From: Limosilactobacillus antri DSM 16041
Lineage (GTDB): Bacteria; Bacillota; Bacilli; Lactobacillales; Lactobacillaceae
Assembly: GCF_000160835.1 (NCBI RefSeq)
Contig: NZ_GG700732.1
Coordinates: forward strand, 16,183-80,182
DNA: 64,000 nucleotides
Direction: 5' to 3'
Shown: positions 19,864 through 29,610 of the stretch, piece by piece
Position numbering within the stretch: position 1 is the first letter of the stretch
How the letters are laid out: the number at the start of each line of letters is the position of its first letter
The notes under the pieces: generated by a model
What the model saw: the letters and a program-made list of their open reading frames with translations, nothing else
Told to the model about the DNA's origin: nothing
Databases searched by the model: none
Translations under genes and position numbers: made by a program

Positions 19864-21123
19864 ATGGACAACGAGACAAGTACAATGGAGAACGAATTTG
19901 CTGGTGCACGGATTAAGGTAATCGGTGTCGGCGGCGGTGGCGGCAACGCGGTTAACCGGATGATTACCGAAAAGGTGCAGGGGGTTGACTTTATCGTTGC
20001 CAATACTGATTTGCAGGCTTTAAACAGCTCCAAGGCATCCACCAAGATCCAACTGGGACCAAAGCTGACCAAGGGACTGGGCGCCGGCTCAAACCCCGAA
20101 GTTGGTGAAAAGGCCGCTCAGGAGAGCGAAGAAGCGATTAAAAAGGTCCTCGAAGGGGCCGACATGGTCTTTATCACTGCTGGAATGGGCGGTGGTACCG
20201 GTACTGGTGCCGCTCCAGTGGTTGCTAAACTGGCAAAGGACAGTGGGGCACTGACCGTTGGGGTTGTTACCCGGCCCTTCTCCTTTGAAGGACCACGCCG
20301 GGGCAAGTTTGCCATTGAGGGCTTAGACAAGCTCAAGGCCAACGTTGATACCCTGATTATCGTTGCCAACAACCGCCTGCTGGAAATGATTGATAAGAAG
20401 ACGCCGATGATGGAAGCCTTTAAGGAGGCCGACAACGTTCTCCGTCAGGGTGTGCAGGGGATCTCTGATTTGATTGTGACCCCTGGATACATCAACCTGG
20501 ACTTTGCGGACATTAAGACGCTGATGTCCAACCAGGGGGCCGCTTTGATGGGGGTTGGTTCTTCCACTGGCGAAAACCGGGCAACGGAAGCAACGAAGAA
20601 GGCGATTTCCTCGCCACTGCTGGAACTGTCCATTGACGGGGCTCAGCACGTCCTGATGGACATTACTGGTAGCGAGGATATGGCAATGTACGAAGCCCAA
20701 GAGGCGTCTGACGTCATCAAGCAGGCGGCGGGGACCAACGTCGATATCTCCTTTGGGATGTCCCTGGATAAGAACATGGGGGACGAGGTCCGGGTAACGG
20801 TAATTGCTACCGGAATCGATAAGCCGAAGAAGAGCCCGGCCCGGCCCGCTGCGCAAGCTAGTCGCCCGGCCCCGCAACAAGCGGCGGCGCCAAGCAGCAG
20901 CCAGCAGGAAACTAGTGAAAATCAGCCGGCTAATGACCCGTTTGACGGTTGGAACGACCCGACGGCAGACGTTAATAACAACACTAACGAGAACGTTGAT
21001 AACCAGTTTTCACACGTTGACAAGCCCGAATTCAATGTCTTCAACGATGATACGGCTAATACAGACGACGGTGATGGTGCTAACTTATCAACCCCACCAT
21101 TCTTTAAGAATCGGCGGAAATAG
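19864..21123 (+). CDS. ftsZ: Cell division GTPase FtsZ
   Basis: The 419-residue tubulin homologue forms the Z ring. It has [16 protein letters not shown] near residue 20, the tubulin signature [11 protein letters not shown] near 108 and the T7-loop [11 protein letters not shown] near 205. A Pro/Ala/Gln and Asn/Asp-rich linker (about 318-405) leads to the C-terminal peptide [10 protein letters not shown] that binds FtsA and SepF. Start ATG 19864 follows GGAGGAAAG. Confidence 0.98.
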   Translation: MDNETSTMENEFAGARIKVIGVGGGGGNAVNRMITEKVQGVDFIVANTDLQALNSSKASTKIQLGPKLTKGLGAGSNPEVGEKAAQESEEAIKKVLEGADMVFITAGMGGGTGTGAAPVVAKLAKDSGALTVGVVTRPFSFEGPRRGKFAIEGLDKLKANVDTLIIVANNRLLEMIDKKTPMMEAFKEADNVLRQGVQGISDLIVTPGYINLDFADIKTLMSNQGAALMGVGSSTGENRATEATKKAISSPLLELSIDGAQHVLMDITGSEDMAMYEAQEASDVIKQAAGTNVDISFGMSLDKNMGDEVRVTVIATGIDKPKKSPARPAAQASRPAPQQAAAPSSSQQETSENQPANDPFDGWNDPTADVNNNTNENVDNQFSHVDKPEFNVFNDDTANTDDGDGANLSTPPFFKNRRK

Positions 21124-21132
21124 TTAATATGC

Positions 21133-21178
21133 AAAGGGGGAGTGGTTTAACGATCGGTTAGATTACAGCCCCCTTTTT
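21133..21178 (+). terminator. Attenuating hairpin between ftsZ and sepF
   Basis: AAAGGGGG (21133-21140) pairs with CCCCCTTT (21169-21176), followed by T residues, and a small TAAC/GTTA stem sits in the loop. It lies between two cotranscribed genes, so it probably lowers rather than stops transcription into sepF. Confidence 0.65.
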
Positions 21179-21201
21179 GCGATTAGGAGGGAGAAAGCAC
21201 A

Positions 21202-21630
21202 ATGGCAGCAAACTTTTTGAAGAGCTTATTTGGTGACGATGACCTGGACCAGCAGGAGGAATACTACGAGAATTCCCAACCAGCGGGTCGCCAGGGGAAT
21301 AATAAGGTTGTGTCCTTTAGCGAGGGCCAGGCTAGTCGTGCGGGCCAGATGACCAGTAAGATTTCTCTGTACGAACCACGGATGTATGCTGACGTGAAGC
21401 AAATTGCCTCCCAGCTGCTCGCTGACCGGGCGATTGTCGTCAACTTTACCCAGATGGATCCCAAAGCCGCGGCTCGGATGGTCGATTTCCTAAACGGGAC
21501 GGTTTTTGCAATCAAGGGTGAAATGAAACGAATCGGTAAGGAAATCTTTTTATGTGCGCCGAACAACTTTGAGGTTTCCGGCAACCTCTCAAGCAATTTA
21601 AAGACCGAGAGCGACCACTTTAACGACTAA
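21202..21630 (+). CDS. sepF: Cell division protein SepF
   Basis: The 142-residue protein has an N-terminal membrane-binding helix ([14 protein letters not shown]), an acidic linker, and a C-terminal domain with [20 protein letters not shown] and the [10 protein letters not shown] segment of the SepF/YlmF fold. It polymerises into rings that align FtsZ filaments and can replace FtsA as membrane anchor. Start ATG follows AGGAGGG. It lies before ylmG, the standard order. Confidence 0.95.
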   Translation: MAANFLKSLFGDDDLDQQEEYYENSQPAGRQGNNKVVSFSEGQASRAGQMTSKISLYEPRMYADVKQIASQLLADRAIVVNFTQMDPKAAARMVDFLNGTVFAIKGEMKRIGKEIFLCAPNNFEVSGNLSSNLKTESDHFND

Positions 21631-21640
21631 GGAGAATGCG

Positions 21641-21904
21641 ATGCTGTTTGTACTCGGGGTGGTCAACACCCTTATCAATGCCTATATTTGGGTAATCGTA
21701 ATTTGGTGCCTCTTATCATGGTTCCCGAATGCGCGGGGGACGCGCCTGGGCGAAATCATTAACCGCCTGGTGGAACCGTATATGCGCTGGTTTGACTTTA
21801 TCCCACCCCTGGGTGGGATCAGTTTCTCGCCAGTTGTTGCGATTTTCGTGCTGTACCTTGTACAAAACGGAATTACTGCTCTGGGGCACCTGTTTGGTGT
21901 GTAG
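21641..21904 (+). CDS. YggT family membrane protein YlmG
   Basis: The 87-residue protein has two hydrophobic helices and the YggT signature around residues 20-50 (ARGTRLGEIINRLVEPYMRWF, PPLGGISFSPVVA). The gene sits 10 nt after sepF and 9 nt before ylmH, as in most Firmicutes. The family is linked to division and to membrane organisation, but its biochemical role is not established. Confidence 0.9.
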   Translation: MLFVLGVVNTLINAYIWVIVIWCLLSWFPNARGTRLGEIINRLVEPYMRWFDFIPPLGGISFSPVVAIFVLYLVQNGITALGHLFGV

Positions 21905-21913
21905 GATTAGCTG

Positions 21914-22696
21914 ATGGAAGAAAATATTAAGCAACACTTCCGGCCGAATGAAGGGCCCTTCATCGACCAGGTAGCGGACTGGATTAGTACGGCCAGCAGC
22001 CAGTACCGGCCCGTGCTCACCGTATTTTTGAATCCGCGGCAGCGCTACATTGCACGGACAATGGCGAACGCAGCCGACGAGGTGAAGATGGCGAGTGCCG
22101 GGGGCTGGTCTGGTGCCGAGATGCAGCGGGTCCTGTTTTACCCGGCTTACTACCAGCCGACTGCGGCCGACTTCGAGCTGCGGGTGCTGGAGGTTAACTA
22201 CCCGACTAAGTTTACGGAGCTCCACCACCGGCAGATTATGGGAACGCTGATTGGCGAAGGACTGGAGCGGTCGGCCTTTGGGGATATCCTCGGCGACCAG
22301 GGCCGCTGGCAGGTGGTCGTGACCACGGCGATGGCGAAGTATTTACAGGCGAACGTCAACCATATCGGCCGGGCCAAAATCAAGTGGCGGCCGGTAGAAA
22401 CGGCGGACGTTCTCCATCCGGTTGAAGATTGGGAAGCCCTGACCACCACCGTTTCGTCCCTGCGTCTGGATGCGGTTGTGGCAGCGGGCTTTAATTATTC
22501 ACGCAACCGGGCTAAGCAGCTGGTGGAACACGGTCAGGTCCGCCTAAATTGGGAAGAAGTTGACCGGCCGGATGAGCAGGTCGTAGTGCACGACCTGATT
22601 TCGGTCCGCCACGGCGGCCGGATCCGCCTGGATGAGACTCATGGCGTAACGCGCAAGGGCAAGGAAAGAGTAAGTTTATCTGTGGTTCATGCATAA
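21914..22696 (+). CDS. S4-domain RNA-binding protein YlmH
   Basis: The 260-residue protein has an N-terminal mixed domain (YRPVLTVFLNPRQRYIA near residue 32) and a C-terminal S4 RNA-binding domain (LRLDAVVAAGFNYSRNRAKQ, then VRLNWEEVD) at about 182-240. YlmH is a homologue of the S4 ribosome-rescue factors and lies in the sepF-ylmG-ylmH-divIVA string. Start ATG 21914 is preceded by a weak GGATTAG. Its role in translation rescue is from family knowledge. Confidence 0.9.
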   Translation: MEENIKQHFRPNEGPFIDQVADWISTASSQYRPVLTVFLNPRQRYIARTMANAADEVKMASAGGWSGAEMQRVLFYPAYYQPTAADFELRVLEVNYPTKFTELHHRQIMGTLIGEGLERSAFGDILGDQGRWQVVVTTAMAKYLQANVNHIGRAKIKWRPVETADVLHPVEDWEALTTTVSSLRLDAVVAAGFNYSRNRAKQLVEHGQVRLNWEEVDRPDEQVVVHDLISVRHGGRIRLDETHGVTRKGKERVSLSVVHA

Positions 22697-22711
22697 AATG
22701 GAGGAATAATA

Positions 22712-23467
22712 ATGGGGTTAACTGTCGAACAAATCAACAAGCAAGAGTTTTCAACCAAGATGCGGGGTTACAACCAAAACGAGGTTCAGCAATTTATGGC
22801 GACGGTGGCGCAGACCGTCCAAGAATTGACGGAGGAAAACCACGCCCTCAAGGAAACCGTTAAGGCAGACGAGGGCAAGCTGAAGTATTTCAGTGAACTG
22901 AAGGATTCCCTGAACAAGTCCATCCTGGTTGCCCAGGAGGCGGCGGATAAGGTCAAAAACAACGCTAAACGGGAAGCGGACATCATGATTCGTGAGGCCC
23001 AGAAGCAGGCCACCGACATTGTTTCGGAAGCCAACGAAAAGGCCAACCAGGTGATTGAACACAGCACCGAAGAAACCCGCAAGTTGACGACTGAAACTAA
23101 TGATTTGAAGAAGCAGACCCGGATTTTCCGCCAGCGGCTCCAGGTAATGCTGGAATCCCAACTTGAGGTTGTCAAGAGCGAAGAATGGGACAAGCTCCTG
23201 GCCGATGAGGACATGGACCAGTACAATGAAATCCAAAAGATTTTGGGAAAGAGTCTTGACAAGGATTCCTCTGAAAGTGTAGAATCAACTGCAATTAGTT
23301 CAGACACTGATCAAGAGCAAGCGGTGATGGCCCAACAACCCGCAGTTGAACAAGCAGCTGCCGACGGTGATCCGGCTCCCGCTGCACCGGAAGCCGACCA
23401 GTCAGTACCGGCTGACGCGGGTAAAACGGTGGTTGTCTTCCCTGACAGTGACCAGAAGAAGGACTAG
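22712..23467 (+). CDS. divIVA: Cell division initiation protein DivIVA
   Basis: The 251-residue protein begins with the conserved lipid-binding domain (LTVEQINKQEFSTKMRGYN, residues 3-21), followed by a long coiled coil to about residue 165, and an acidic Ala/Asp-rich tail. DivIVA senses negative membrane curvature and marks septa and poles. Start ATG follows GGAGG at 7-8 nt. It closes the dcw string before the ileS T-box. Confidence 0.95.
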   Translation: MGLTVEQINKQEFSTKMRGYNQNEVQQFMATVAQTVQELTEENHALKETVKADEGKLKYFSELKDSLNKSILVAQEAADKVKNNAKREADIMIREAQKQATDIVSEANEKANQVIEHSTEETRKLTTETNDLKKQTRIFRQRLQVMLESQLEVVKSEEWDKLLADEDMDQYNEIQKILGKSLDKDSSESVESTAISSDTDQEQAVMAQQPAVEQAAADGDPAPAAPEADQSVPADAGKTVVVFPDSDQKKD

Positions 23468-23496
23468 CAAACAACGAAATTACGCTAATAAAATGT

Positions 23497-23719
23497 TGAA
23501 GAGAAGTGAAGTGCCGGTACGGTACCACAGCGAGTCAGTGCTTGGTGGAAGACTGACGGATCCCCGACGCTTCTAATCATCTCAGAGTGCCAGACTGAAG
23601 TTAGTAGGCTGGCCGGCCCATGACCGTTATTCAATGATCTGAGGAGGCCCACCTGTTGGGCCTCGAAAATGGGTGGTACCACGTCAAGCTTCGTCCCTGT
23701 TTGGGGATGGAGCTTTTTT
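23497..23719 (+). promoter_or_regulatory. T-box riboswitch of ileS
   Basis: The leader contains a Stem I with GGTGGAAG, a likely Ile specifier ATC at about 23576-23581 just before CTCAGAGTGCC, the T-box core GGGTGGTACCACG (23671-23683), and a terminator (23686-23719, AAGCT...AGCTT then seven T). Uncharged tRNA-Ile would bind the specifier and the T-box bulge and favour the antiterminator. The specifier codon matches the downstream gene. Confidence 0.92.
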
Positions 23720-23762
23720 ATTAGGGTCAAGATTAGTTGTGAACGAGAGAGGAGTAGATGTT

Positions 23763-26558
23763 ATGCGGGTAAAGGATACGTTAAACTTAGGCCGGACCAA
23801 GTTTCCCATGCGCGGGAAGCTACCGGTTACTGAAGCGCAGCGTGAACAGCTGTGGGAGGAAAACAAGGTCTATCAGTTACGGCAGAAATTAAACGAGGGG
23901 AAGCCGTCGTTCGTGCTTCATGATGGCCCTCCGTACGCCAACGGGAATATTCACATTGGTCACGCGATGAACAAGATTTCCAAGGATTTTATCGTCCGCT
24001 ACAAGTCAATGTCTGGCTACCGGGCACCTTACGTTCCGGGCTGGGACACCCACGGTCTGCCAATCGAACACCAGCTGACCAAGTCCGGCTATGACCGCAA
24101 GAAGATGTCCACGTCGGAATTCCGGGACCTCTGTCGGAAGTATGCCCTGGAGCAGGTTGACAAGCAGCGGACCGACTTCAAGCGGCTCGGGGTTAGCGGC
24201 GAGTGGGACCACCCGTACCTGACTCTGGACAAGGAGTTTGAAGCGGCGCAGATCCGGGTCTTTGGCGAGTTTGCCAAGAAGGGCCTGCTCTACCAAGCGA
24301 AGAAGCCGGTGTACTGGTCATGGTCTTCCGAGTCCGCCCTGGCGGAAGCCGAAGTTGAATACCATGACGTGGTTGCCAAGACGGCCTTCTTCGCGGAACA
24401 GGTTAAGGATGGCAAGGGCCGTCTGGACGACAACACCTACCTGGTAGTCTGGACGACGACCCCGTGGACTGTTCCAGCATCGGAAGCCGTAGCGGTGAAC
24501 GCCAAGTTTGATTACTCCGTGGTTAAGCCAGCTAATGATGACCGTCAGTTCGTTGTCGCAACCGACCTGCTCGATGGCGTGGCTGACAAGCTGGGCTGGG
24601 AAGACTTTGAAGTGGTCGACCACTTCTCCGGGGCCGCCCTGGACGGAATGGTTACCAAGCACCCCTACCTTGACCGCGACATCCTGGTTGGGACGGCGGA
24701 CTACGTTACGGCAGACGCCGGGACCGGTCTGGTCCACACGGCACCGGGTTATGGGGACGATGACTACCACTTTGGTCTTGAACACAACCTGCCGATTTTT
24801 GCACCAATCAACGACCAGGGGGTTCTGTCAAAGGAAAACGGGGCCGACTTCGCCGGCGTCTTCTACCAGGATGCCGATGACATTTCCCTAAAGAAGCTGG
24901 AGGAAACGGGTTCCCTGCTCCTGGAAGAACCGTTAAAGCACTCCTACCCATTTGACTGGCGGACCAAGAAGCCGATCATCTTCCGGGCGACCGACCAGTG
25001 GTTCGTTTCCATCGACAAGATGCGCCAGGACATCCTCGATGCCTTAGAAGACGTTAAATACCAGCCATCCTGGGGGAAGACGCGCCTGCGCAACATGATT
25101 CGGGACCGTGGCGACTGGGTAATTTCCCGGCAACGGGTCTGGGGTGTGCCGCTCCCAATCTTCTATGCCGAAGACGGGACACCAATCATGGAAGAAGAAA
25201 CCATCAACCACGTGGCCGACCTCTTTGCCAAGTATGGTTCCAACGTCTGGTTTGACCGGGATGCCAAGGACCTCCTGCCAGAAGGCTACACGAATGAACA
25301 CTCGCCCCACGGCAAGTTTACTAAGGAAACCGACATCATGGACGTTTGGTTCGACTCCGGTTCTTCCCACCAAGGGGTATTAGCCGAACGCGACTACCTG
25401 ACCTACCCGGCCGACCTCTACCTGGAAGGTTCGGACCAGTACCGGGGCTGGTTTAACTCCAGTCTGATCACCAGTGTCGTTTGTTCCGGCAAGGCGCCGT
25501 ACAAGGGGATTGTTTCCCAAGGCTTTACCCTCGATAAGAAGGGGAAGAAGATGTCGAAGTCAATGGGGAACGTCATTGATCCGAACAAGGTGGTCAAGCA
25601 GATGGGGGCCGAAATTATCCGTCTCTGGGTCATGAGTGCCGATACTTCTGCCGATGTCCGGGTTTCCATGGGAACCTTCCAACAGATTTCGGAAGCTTAC
25701 CGGAAGCTGCGGAACACCTTCCGTTTCCTGCTGGCGAACACCAGTGACTTCAAGCCGACGGATGACACGGTTTCCTACGAGAAGCTGAACAGCGTTGACC
25801 AGTACATGCTGGTCAAGCTCAACCACTTCCTGAAGCAGATGCGGGCCGACTTTGACAATTACGACTTCCTGGACGCTTACAAGCTCCTGATCAACTTCGT
25901 CAATAACGACCTGTCCGCCTTCTACATGAACCTGGCCAAGGATGTCCTGTACATCGAACCAGCGGACTCCCACGCCCGCCGGTCCATGCAGACGGTCTTC
26001 TACAACATTCTGCTGACGATGGTTAAGCTGCTGACACCGATCCTGCCGCACACTGCCGAAGAGGTATGGGAGTACATGGACGAACCGGAAGACTTCGTTC
26101 AGCTGACGGAAATTCCGGATCCACAAAACTTTGCGAACGAAGCGGCCTTGCTGGAACAGTGGGACCGGTTTATGGATGTCCGTTCCCACGTTCTCAAGGG
26201 ACTGGAAGAGGCCCGGAACGCTAAGCAAATCGGGAAGTCTTTGGAGGCGCAAGTAGACCTCTACCTCGATGACCAGCAGCAACAGCTGTTGACGGACCTT
26301 GATGAGGACGTTGCTCTGCTGCTCGGCGTTTCCGCGTTGCATGTTCACCCATTGGATGAAGCACCGGAAGCTGCTGACCACTACGACGATGGGGTTGCTG
26401 TCCAGGTAGCTCCGGCGGCTGGTGAGACCTGTGCCCGTTGCCGGATGGTCAAGGAAGACGTTGGCAGTGATGACGCCTACCCAATGCTTTGTGCTCGTTG
26501 TGCAAAGATCGTCCGGGAGCACTTCCCCGAAACGGTGGATGAAGGACTGGAAAAGTAA
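23763..26558 (+). CDS. ileS: Isoleucyl-tRNA synthetase
   Basis: The 931-residue class I synthetase charges tRNA-Ile. It shows [12 protein letters not shown] near residue 58 (HIGH), the editing domain ([13 protein letters not shown] near 232), KKMSKSMGN near 597 (KMSKS) and a C-terminal zinc finger with two Cys-x-x-Cys pairs (CARC and CARC). I chose ATG 23763, which has GAGAGGAG upstream, rather than an in-frame ATG at 23673 that lies inside the T-box. Expression is set by the T-box. Confidence 0.97.
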   Translation: MRVKDTLNLGRTKFPMRGKLPVTEAQREQLWEENKVYQLRQKLNEGKPSFVLHDGPPYANGNIHIGHAMNKISKDFIVRYKSMSGYRAPYVPGWDTHGLPIEHQLTKSGYDRKKMSTSEFRDLCRKYALEQVDKQRTDFKRLGVSGEWDHPYLTLDKEFEAAQIRVFGEFAKKGLLYQAKKPVYWSWSSESALAEAEVEYHDVVAKTAFFAEQVKDGKGRLDDNTYLVVWTTTPWTVPASEAVAVNAKFDYSVVKPANDDRQFVVATDLLDGVADKLGWEDFEVVDHFSGAALDGMVTKHPYLDRDILVGTADYVTADAGTGLVHTAPGYGDDDYHFGLEHNLPIFAPINDQGVLSKENGADFAGVFYQDADDISLKKLEETGSLLLEEPLKHSYPFDWRTKKPIIFRATDQWFVSIDKMRQDILDALEDVKYQPSWGKTRLRNMIRDRGDWVISRQRVWGVPLPIFYAEDGTPIMEEETINHVADLFAKYGSNVWFDRDAKDLLPEGYTNEHSPHGKFTKETDIMDVWFDSGSSHQGVLAERDYLTYPADLYLEGSDQYRGWFNSSLITSVVCSGKAPYKGIVSQGFTLDKKGKKMSKSMGNVIDPNKVVKQMGAEIIRLWVMSADTSADVRVSMGTFQQISEAYRKLRNTFRFLLANTSDFKPTDDTVSYEKLNSVDQYMLVKLNHFLKQMRADFDNYDFLDAYKLLINFVNNDLSAFYMNLAKDVLYIEPADSHARRSMQTVFYNILLTMVKLLTPILPHTAEEVWEYMDEPEDFVQLTEIPDPQNFANEAALLEQWDRFMDVRSHVLKGLEEARNAKQIGKSLEAQVDLYLDDQQQQLLTDLDEDVALLLGVSALHVHPLDEAPEAADHYDDGVAVQVAPAAGETCARCRMVKEDVGSDDAYPMLCARCAKIVREHFPETVDEGLEK

Positions 26559-26619
26559 AGTTTATTTATAATCAGTGCTAGAAAGTGGTCAATCGATGAC
26601 AGGGGAATTCTAGCGGTGT

Positions 26620-26653
26620 AAAATACCAAGTGACGTTCGTTGCTTGGTATTTT
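26620..26653 (+). terminator. Perfect hairpin between ileS and csp
   Basis: AAAATACCAAG (26620-26630) pairs fully with CTTGGTATTTT (26643-26653), with a 12-nt loop, and is followed by ATTTAG. It may end ileS transcription, or lie in the csp 5' leader, since it ends only 17 nt before the csp start. Confidence 0.6.
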
Positions 26654-26670
26654 ATTTAGTAGGTGAAAAC

Positions 26671-26874
26671 ATGCTTGAAGGTAAAGTAAAGAGCTTTGAT
26701 GAGCAAAAGGGCTGGGGATTCATTACGGTTCCCCAGGAAGGCGAAATTTTTGTTCATTATAGCGGTATTGAGGGCCAGCACCGGCGGGTCCTCCATCCCG
26801 GCGATCGGGTTTCCCTGGTCGTGGTTCAGGGGAAGCGGGGCCCCCAGGCGGCCCACGTTCAGGTGATGAGCTAA
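26671..26874 (+). CDS. Cold-shock domain protein
   Basis: The 67-residue protein is a single cold-shock domain with RNP1-like KGWGFI (residues 13-18) and RNP2-like EIFVHYSGI (27-35), which bind single-stranded RNA or DNA. I chose ATG 26671 (MLEGKVKSFD), as all Csp proteins start near this residue; the site TAGGTGA lies just upstream. The perfect hairpin right before it is of interest for regulation. It is 12 nt upstream of nudF. Confidence 0.9.
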   Translation: MLEGKVKSFDEQKGWGFITVPQEGEIFVHYSGIEGQHRRVLHPGDRVSLVVVQGKRGPQAAHVQVMS

Positions 26875-26886
26875 GGAGGAACGGAA

Positions 26887-27435
26887 ATGCAGTTTGAAGA
26901 ACGACCGGTAAGCAGTGAGACCGTATTTCGCGGGCACTTAATCGAAGTAGAAGTCCAAACGGTGCTGACCCCCCAAGGCCGGCAGGCTCAGCGGGAAATC
27001 GTCCACCACGCCCCAGCGGTTGCCTTGCTAGCCCTGACCGCCGACAAGCAGATGATTTTGGAGAAGCAATGGCGGGCCCCAATTGCCAAGACCACCCTGG
27101 AAATTCCGGCCGGCAAGGTTGATTCACGCGACCAGGCGAGTGCAGATCACGCCGCCGTTCGGGAGCTGAATGAGGAAACCCGTTACCAGGCGGACCGGTT
27201 GACGAAGATTGCCGGTTTCTATACCTCGGTGGGCTGCATGGACGAATATATGACCCTTTACTTGGCGACCGGTTTGCGGCCGGTTGACCACGAGCTGCCT
27301 CAGGATGCCGATGAACAGCTCGCCCTGCAGACGGTGACACTGGACCAGGCCCTGGCGATGATTGACCGGGGCGAGATTGAGGACGCTAAGACCATCATGG
27401 CAATTTACTACTGGCGAGGGATGAAAAATGACTGA
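26887..27435 (+). CDS. nudF: Nudix hydrolase, ADP-ribose pyrophosphatase
   Basis: The 182-residue protein has a Nudix box around residues 78-103 (GKVDSRDQ...AAVRELNEETRYQA), the metal-binding REUxEE core being intact. It has an N-terminal beta part typical of ADP-ribose pyrophosphatases, which split ADP-ribose to AMP and ribose 5-phosphate. The Gly after EE is replaced by Arg. Start ATG follows AAGGAGGA. Its end overlaps the next gene by 8 bases. The substrate is inferred from family resemblance. Confidence 0.85.
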   Translation: MQFEERPVSSETVFRGHLIEVEVQTVLTPQGRQAQREIVHHAPAVALLALTADKQMILEKQWRAPIAKTTLEIPAGKVDSRDQASADHAAVRELNEETRYQADRLTKIAGFYTSVGCMDEYMTLYLATGLRPVDHELPQDADEQLALQTVTLDQALAMIDRGEIEDAKTIMAIYYWRGMKND

Positions 27436-27715
27436 AGATAAGCAGCAATCATTTAGCGAGCGGCCCCTATCCCGCCGTGAATACCGGGAGCAGCTGGCCC
27501 GTCAGCAGCGTCAGGCGGGAAACGACCAGCCGGCAGCTGATGAAACACCGGTGGAGCCGGCGTCAAATATCGGCCGGCAACAGTTTGCAGACGAGCAAAA
27601 GCAGCTGACCGCGGAACAGAAAACGGCGGTGCTAAAACGGAAGCTCAATATTGCAATCATTATTTTGCTTGCGGCGATTATTGCCGTGTACTTGATTTTA
27701 TTTTTTGTAGGCTAA
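27428..27715 (+). CDS. Unknown tail-anchored small protein
   Basis: I do not recognise this 95-residue protein. It has a long, polar, Gln/Glu/Arg-rich cytoplasmic part (RPLSRREYREQLARQQRQ) and a single hydrophobic helix at the very C-terminus (about residues 73-94), so it looks tail-anchored with N-in topology. It overlaps nudF by 8 bases and lies 14 nt before mtnN, implying translational coupling and cotranscription. Confidence 0.75.
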   Translation: MTEDKQQSFSERPLSRREYREQLARQQRQAGNDQPAADETPVEPASNIGRQQFADEQKQLTAEQKTAVLKRKLNIAIIILLAAIIAVYLILFFVG

Positions 27716-27729
27716 AGAGGAGTGGAAAA

Positions 27730-28425
27730 ATGCGATTTGGAATTATCTGCGCGATGCCCGAAGAAATTAAAGAACTGAAAGCGCAACTGACGAATGAACG
27801 GGTCAAGAAGATTGGCGGCAAAGAATATTACTTTGGCCAAATCAGCGGGCAGGACGTGGTACTGGTTGAATCTGGAATCGGCAAGGTCGAAGCCGGGATT
27901 ACAACCGAACACCTGATTACTGACTGTGGTGCCGATGTGGTTATCAACTCCGGTTCGGCCGGCGGAATTGGCGAAGGGCTTCACGTGGGGGACGTCGTGA
28001 TTTCAACGGCGACTGCCTATCACGACGTTGACGCGACGGCCTTTGACTACCAGTACGGCCAGCTGCCGGGAAAGGAAGCCCGGTTCACCGCCTCTAAGAA
28101 GTGGGGGGCGGCCCTGGCCAAGGCGGGGGAACAAACCGGCTTGACAATCAAGCAGGGCTTGATTGTTTCCGGTGACCAGTTCATCGCCAGCCAGGATGCG
28201 ATCCAGCGTATTTTACGCCACTTCCCGGATGCCCTCTCCAGTGAGATGGAAGGGGCCGCTGTCGGTCAGGTAGCCACTGACCACCATGTGCCATACGTGG
28301 TGGTCCGGGCGATGTCGGATACCGGTGACGAAGGGGCCGGGGTCAGCTTTGACGAGTTTATCATTGACGCCGGAAAGCGGTCGGCGGCCATGCTGCTGCA
28401 GCTCTTTAAGGACCTCGCAGCTTAG
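27730..28425 (+). CDS. mtnN: 5'-methylthioadenosine/S-adenosylhomocysteine nucleosidase
   Basis: The 231-residue enzyme hydrolyses methylthioadenosine and S-adenosylhomocysteine to adenine and the thioribose or ribosyl-homocysteine. Visible motifs are ICAMPEEIKEL at the start, VINSGSAGGIG near residue 75 and SEMEGAAVGQVA near 172, with the catalytic Asp in RAMSDTGDE near 197. Start ATG follows AGAGGAG. It recycles the by-products of the many SAM-dependent methylases and leads into the sulfur-transfer genes. Confidence 0.95.
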   Translation: MRFGIICAMPEEIKELKAQLTNERVKKIGGKEYYFGQISGQDVVLVESGIGKVEAGITTEHLITDCGADVVINSGSAGGIGEGLHVGDVVISTATAYHDVDATAFDYQYGQLPGKEARFTASKKWGAALAKAGEQTGLTIKQGLIVSGDQFIASQDAIQRILRHFPDALSSEMEGAAVGQVATDHHVPYVVVRAMSDTGDEGAGVSFDEFIIDAGKRSAAMLLQLFKDLAA

Positions 28426-28442
28426 AGAAAGGAACGGGACTG

Positions 28443-29609
28443 ATGAAGGAAGTATACTTGGATAACGCGGCCACGACGCCGATGACGCCGGCCGTAATTG
28501 ATGAGATGACCACTCAGATGAAGGAGAGCTGGGGAAACGCCTCGACCGGCTACTCCTATGGTCGGGAAGCAAAGCTAGTTTTGGAAAATAGCCGGCACGT
28601 CCTGGCCCAGAGCATCAACGCAGCTGATAACGAGATCGTGCTGACCAGCGGGGGAACGGAGGGCGACAATACCGCGATTATTCAGACGGCCATGACCCGG
28701 CAAAATCTGGGTAAGCACATCATCACCACCGCCATTGAACACGAGGCCGTCTTAAAACCACTTCATTTCCTGGAAGAACAGGGCTTTGAGGTCACTTACC
28801 TGCCCGTTGACGAGAACGGGAATATTTCATTGGCTGACTTCAAGGCGGCCCTGCGTGACGACACGATCCTGGTCACGATTATGTCCGGCAATAACGAGGT
28901 GGGCAGCCGGATGCCAATCCACGAAATCGGCGCAATCTTGCAGGACCACCAGGCCTGGTTCCATACGGACGCGGTGCAGGCGTACGGCTTGCTGCCAATT
29001 GACGTTAAGCGGGACCACATTGACCTCCTGTCGACCTCGGCCCATAAGCTTAACGGGCCCAAGATGATGGGCTTCCTCTACCGGCGGGACGGGATCAGCT
29101 TCCCGAGCTACCTCAAGGGTGGCGACCAGGAGACCAAACGTCGGGCGGGGACCGAAAACGTCCCGGCGGTCGCGGCCTTTGCCAAGGCAGTGGCTATTGA
29201 TAACCCGGCAGAAAAGCGACAACGCCAAGAACGGTTCTACCATTTCAAGCAAAAGATTATCCAGGGCTTGCGGGACAACGGAATCGACTTTGCAGTCAAC
29301 GGGGAAGTCAAGCCGGATAACCTCAACCAAATTTTGAATCTCTGGTTTAAGGGGATTTCCACTTACATCATGCAGACCGACCTGGATCTGGCGGGGATTG
29401 CCGTTTCCGGCGGTTCGGCATGTACGGCGGGAAGTATCGAGCCTTCCCACGTCCTGACCGCCATGTTTGGCGCGGACAGTCCGCGGATCAGCGAATCGAT
29501 CCGGATCAGCTTTGGCGCCGTGAACACTGAAGAGGACATTGACAAGCTGGTTGCGGCCATCGTTAAGATTGTCAACCAGCTCAAGCAAACGAAGAAGGAG
29601 GCTGACTAG
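28443..29609 (+). CDS. Cysteine desulfurase (IscS/NifS family)
   Basis: The 388-residue PLP enzyme releases sulfur from cysteine as a persulfide. YLDNAATTPM at residues 4-13, PLP Lys in TSAHKLNGPK near 202 and the active Cys in SGGSACTAGS near 327 are clear. It lies with DUF1831 and mnmA, so its main task is probably to feed sulfur to MnmA for tRNA 2-thiouridine. Start ATG 28443 follows AGAAAGGAACGGGACTG. One base separates its stop from the next start. Confidence 0.93.
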   Translation: MKEVYLDNAATTPMTPAVIDEMTTQMKESWGNASTGYSYGREAKLVLENSRHVLAQSINAADNEIVLTSGGTEGDNTAIIQTAMTRQNLGKHIITTAIEHEAVLKPLHFLEEQGFEVTYLPVDENGNISLADFKAALRDDTILVTIMSGNNEVGSRMPIHEIGAILQDHQAWFHTDAVQAYGLLPIDVKRDHIDLLSTSAHKLNGPKMMGFLYRRDGISFPSYLKGGDQETKRRAGTENVPAVAAFAKAVAIDNPAEKRQRQERFYHFKQKIIQGLRDNGIDFAVNGEVKPDNLNQILNLWFKGISTYIMQTDLDLAGIAVSGGSACTAGSIEPSHVLTAMFGADSPRISESIRISFGAVNTEEDIDKLVAAIVKIVNQLKQTKKEAD

Positions 29610-29610
29610 G

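Noticed and set aside
23346..23576. Small + strand ORF across the end of divIVA
   Set aside because: Overlaps divIVA in another frame and then enters the T-box; no ribosome site.
23673..23762. Longer N-terminus for ileS
   Set aside because: The extra 30 codons are T-box and terminator sequence; the true start has GAGGAG.
25560..26522. 320-codon open frame antisense to ileS
   Set aside because: It mirrors the codon bias of ileS, lacks a ribosome site and resembles no known protein; other long antisense frames, such as 15220-15975 in murD, are of the same kind.
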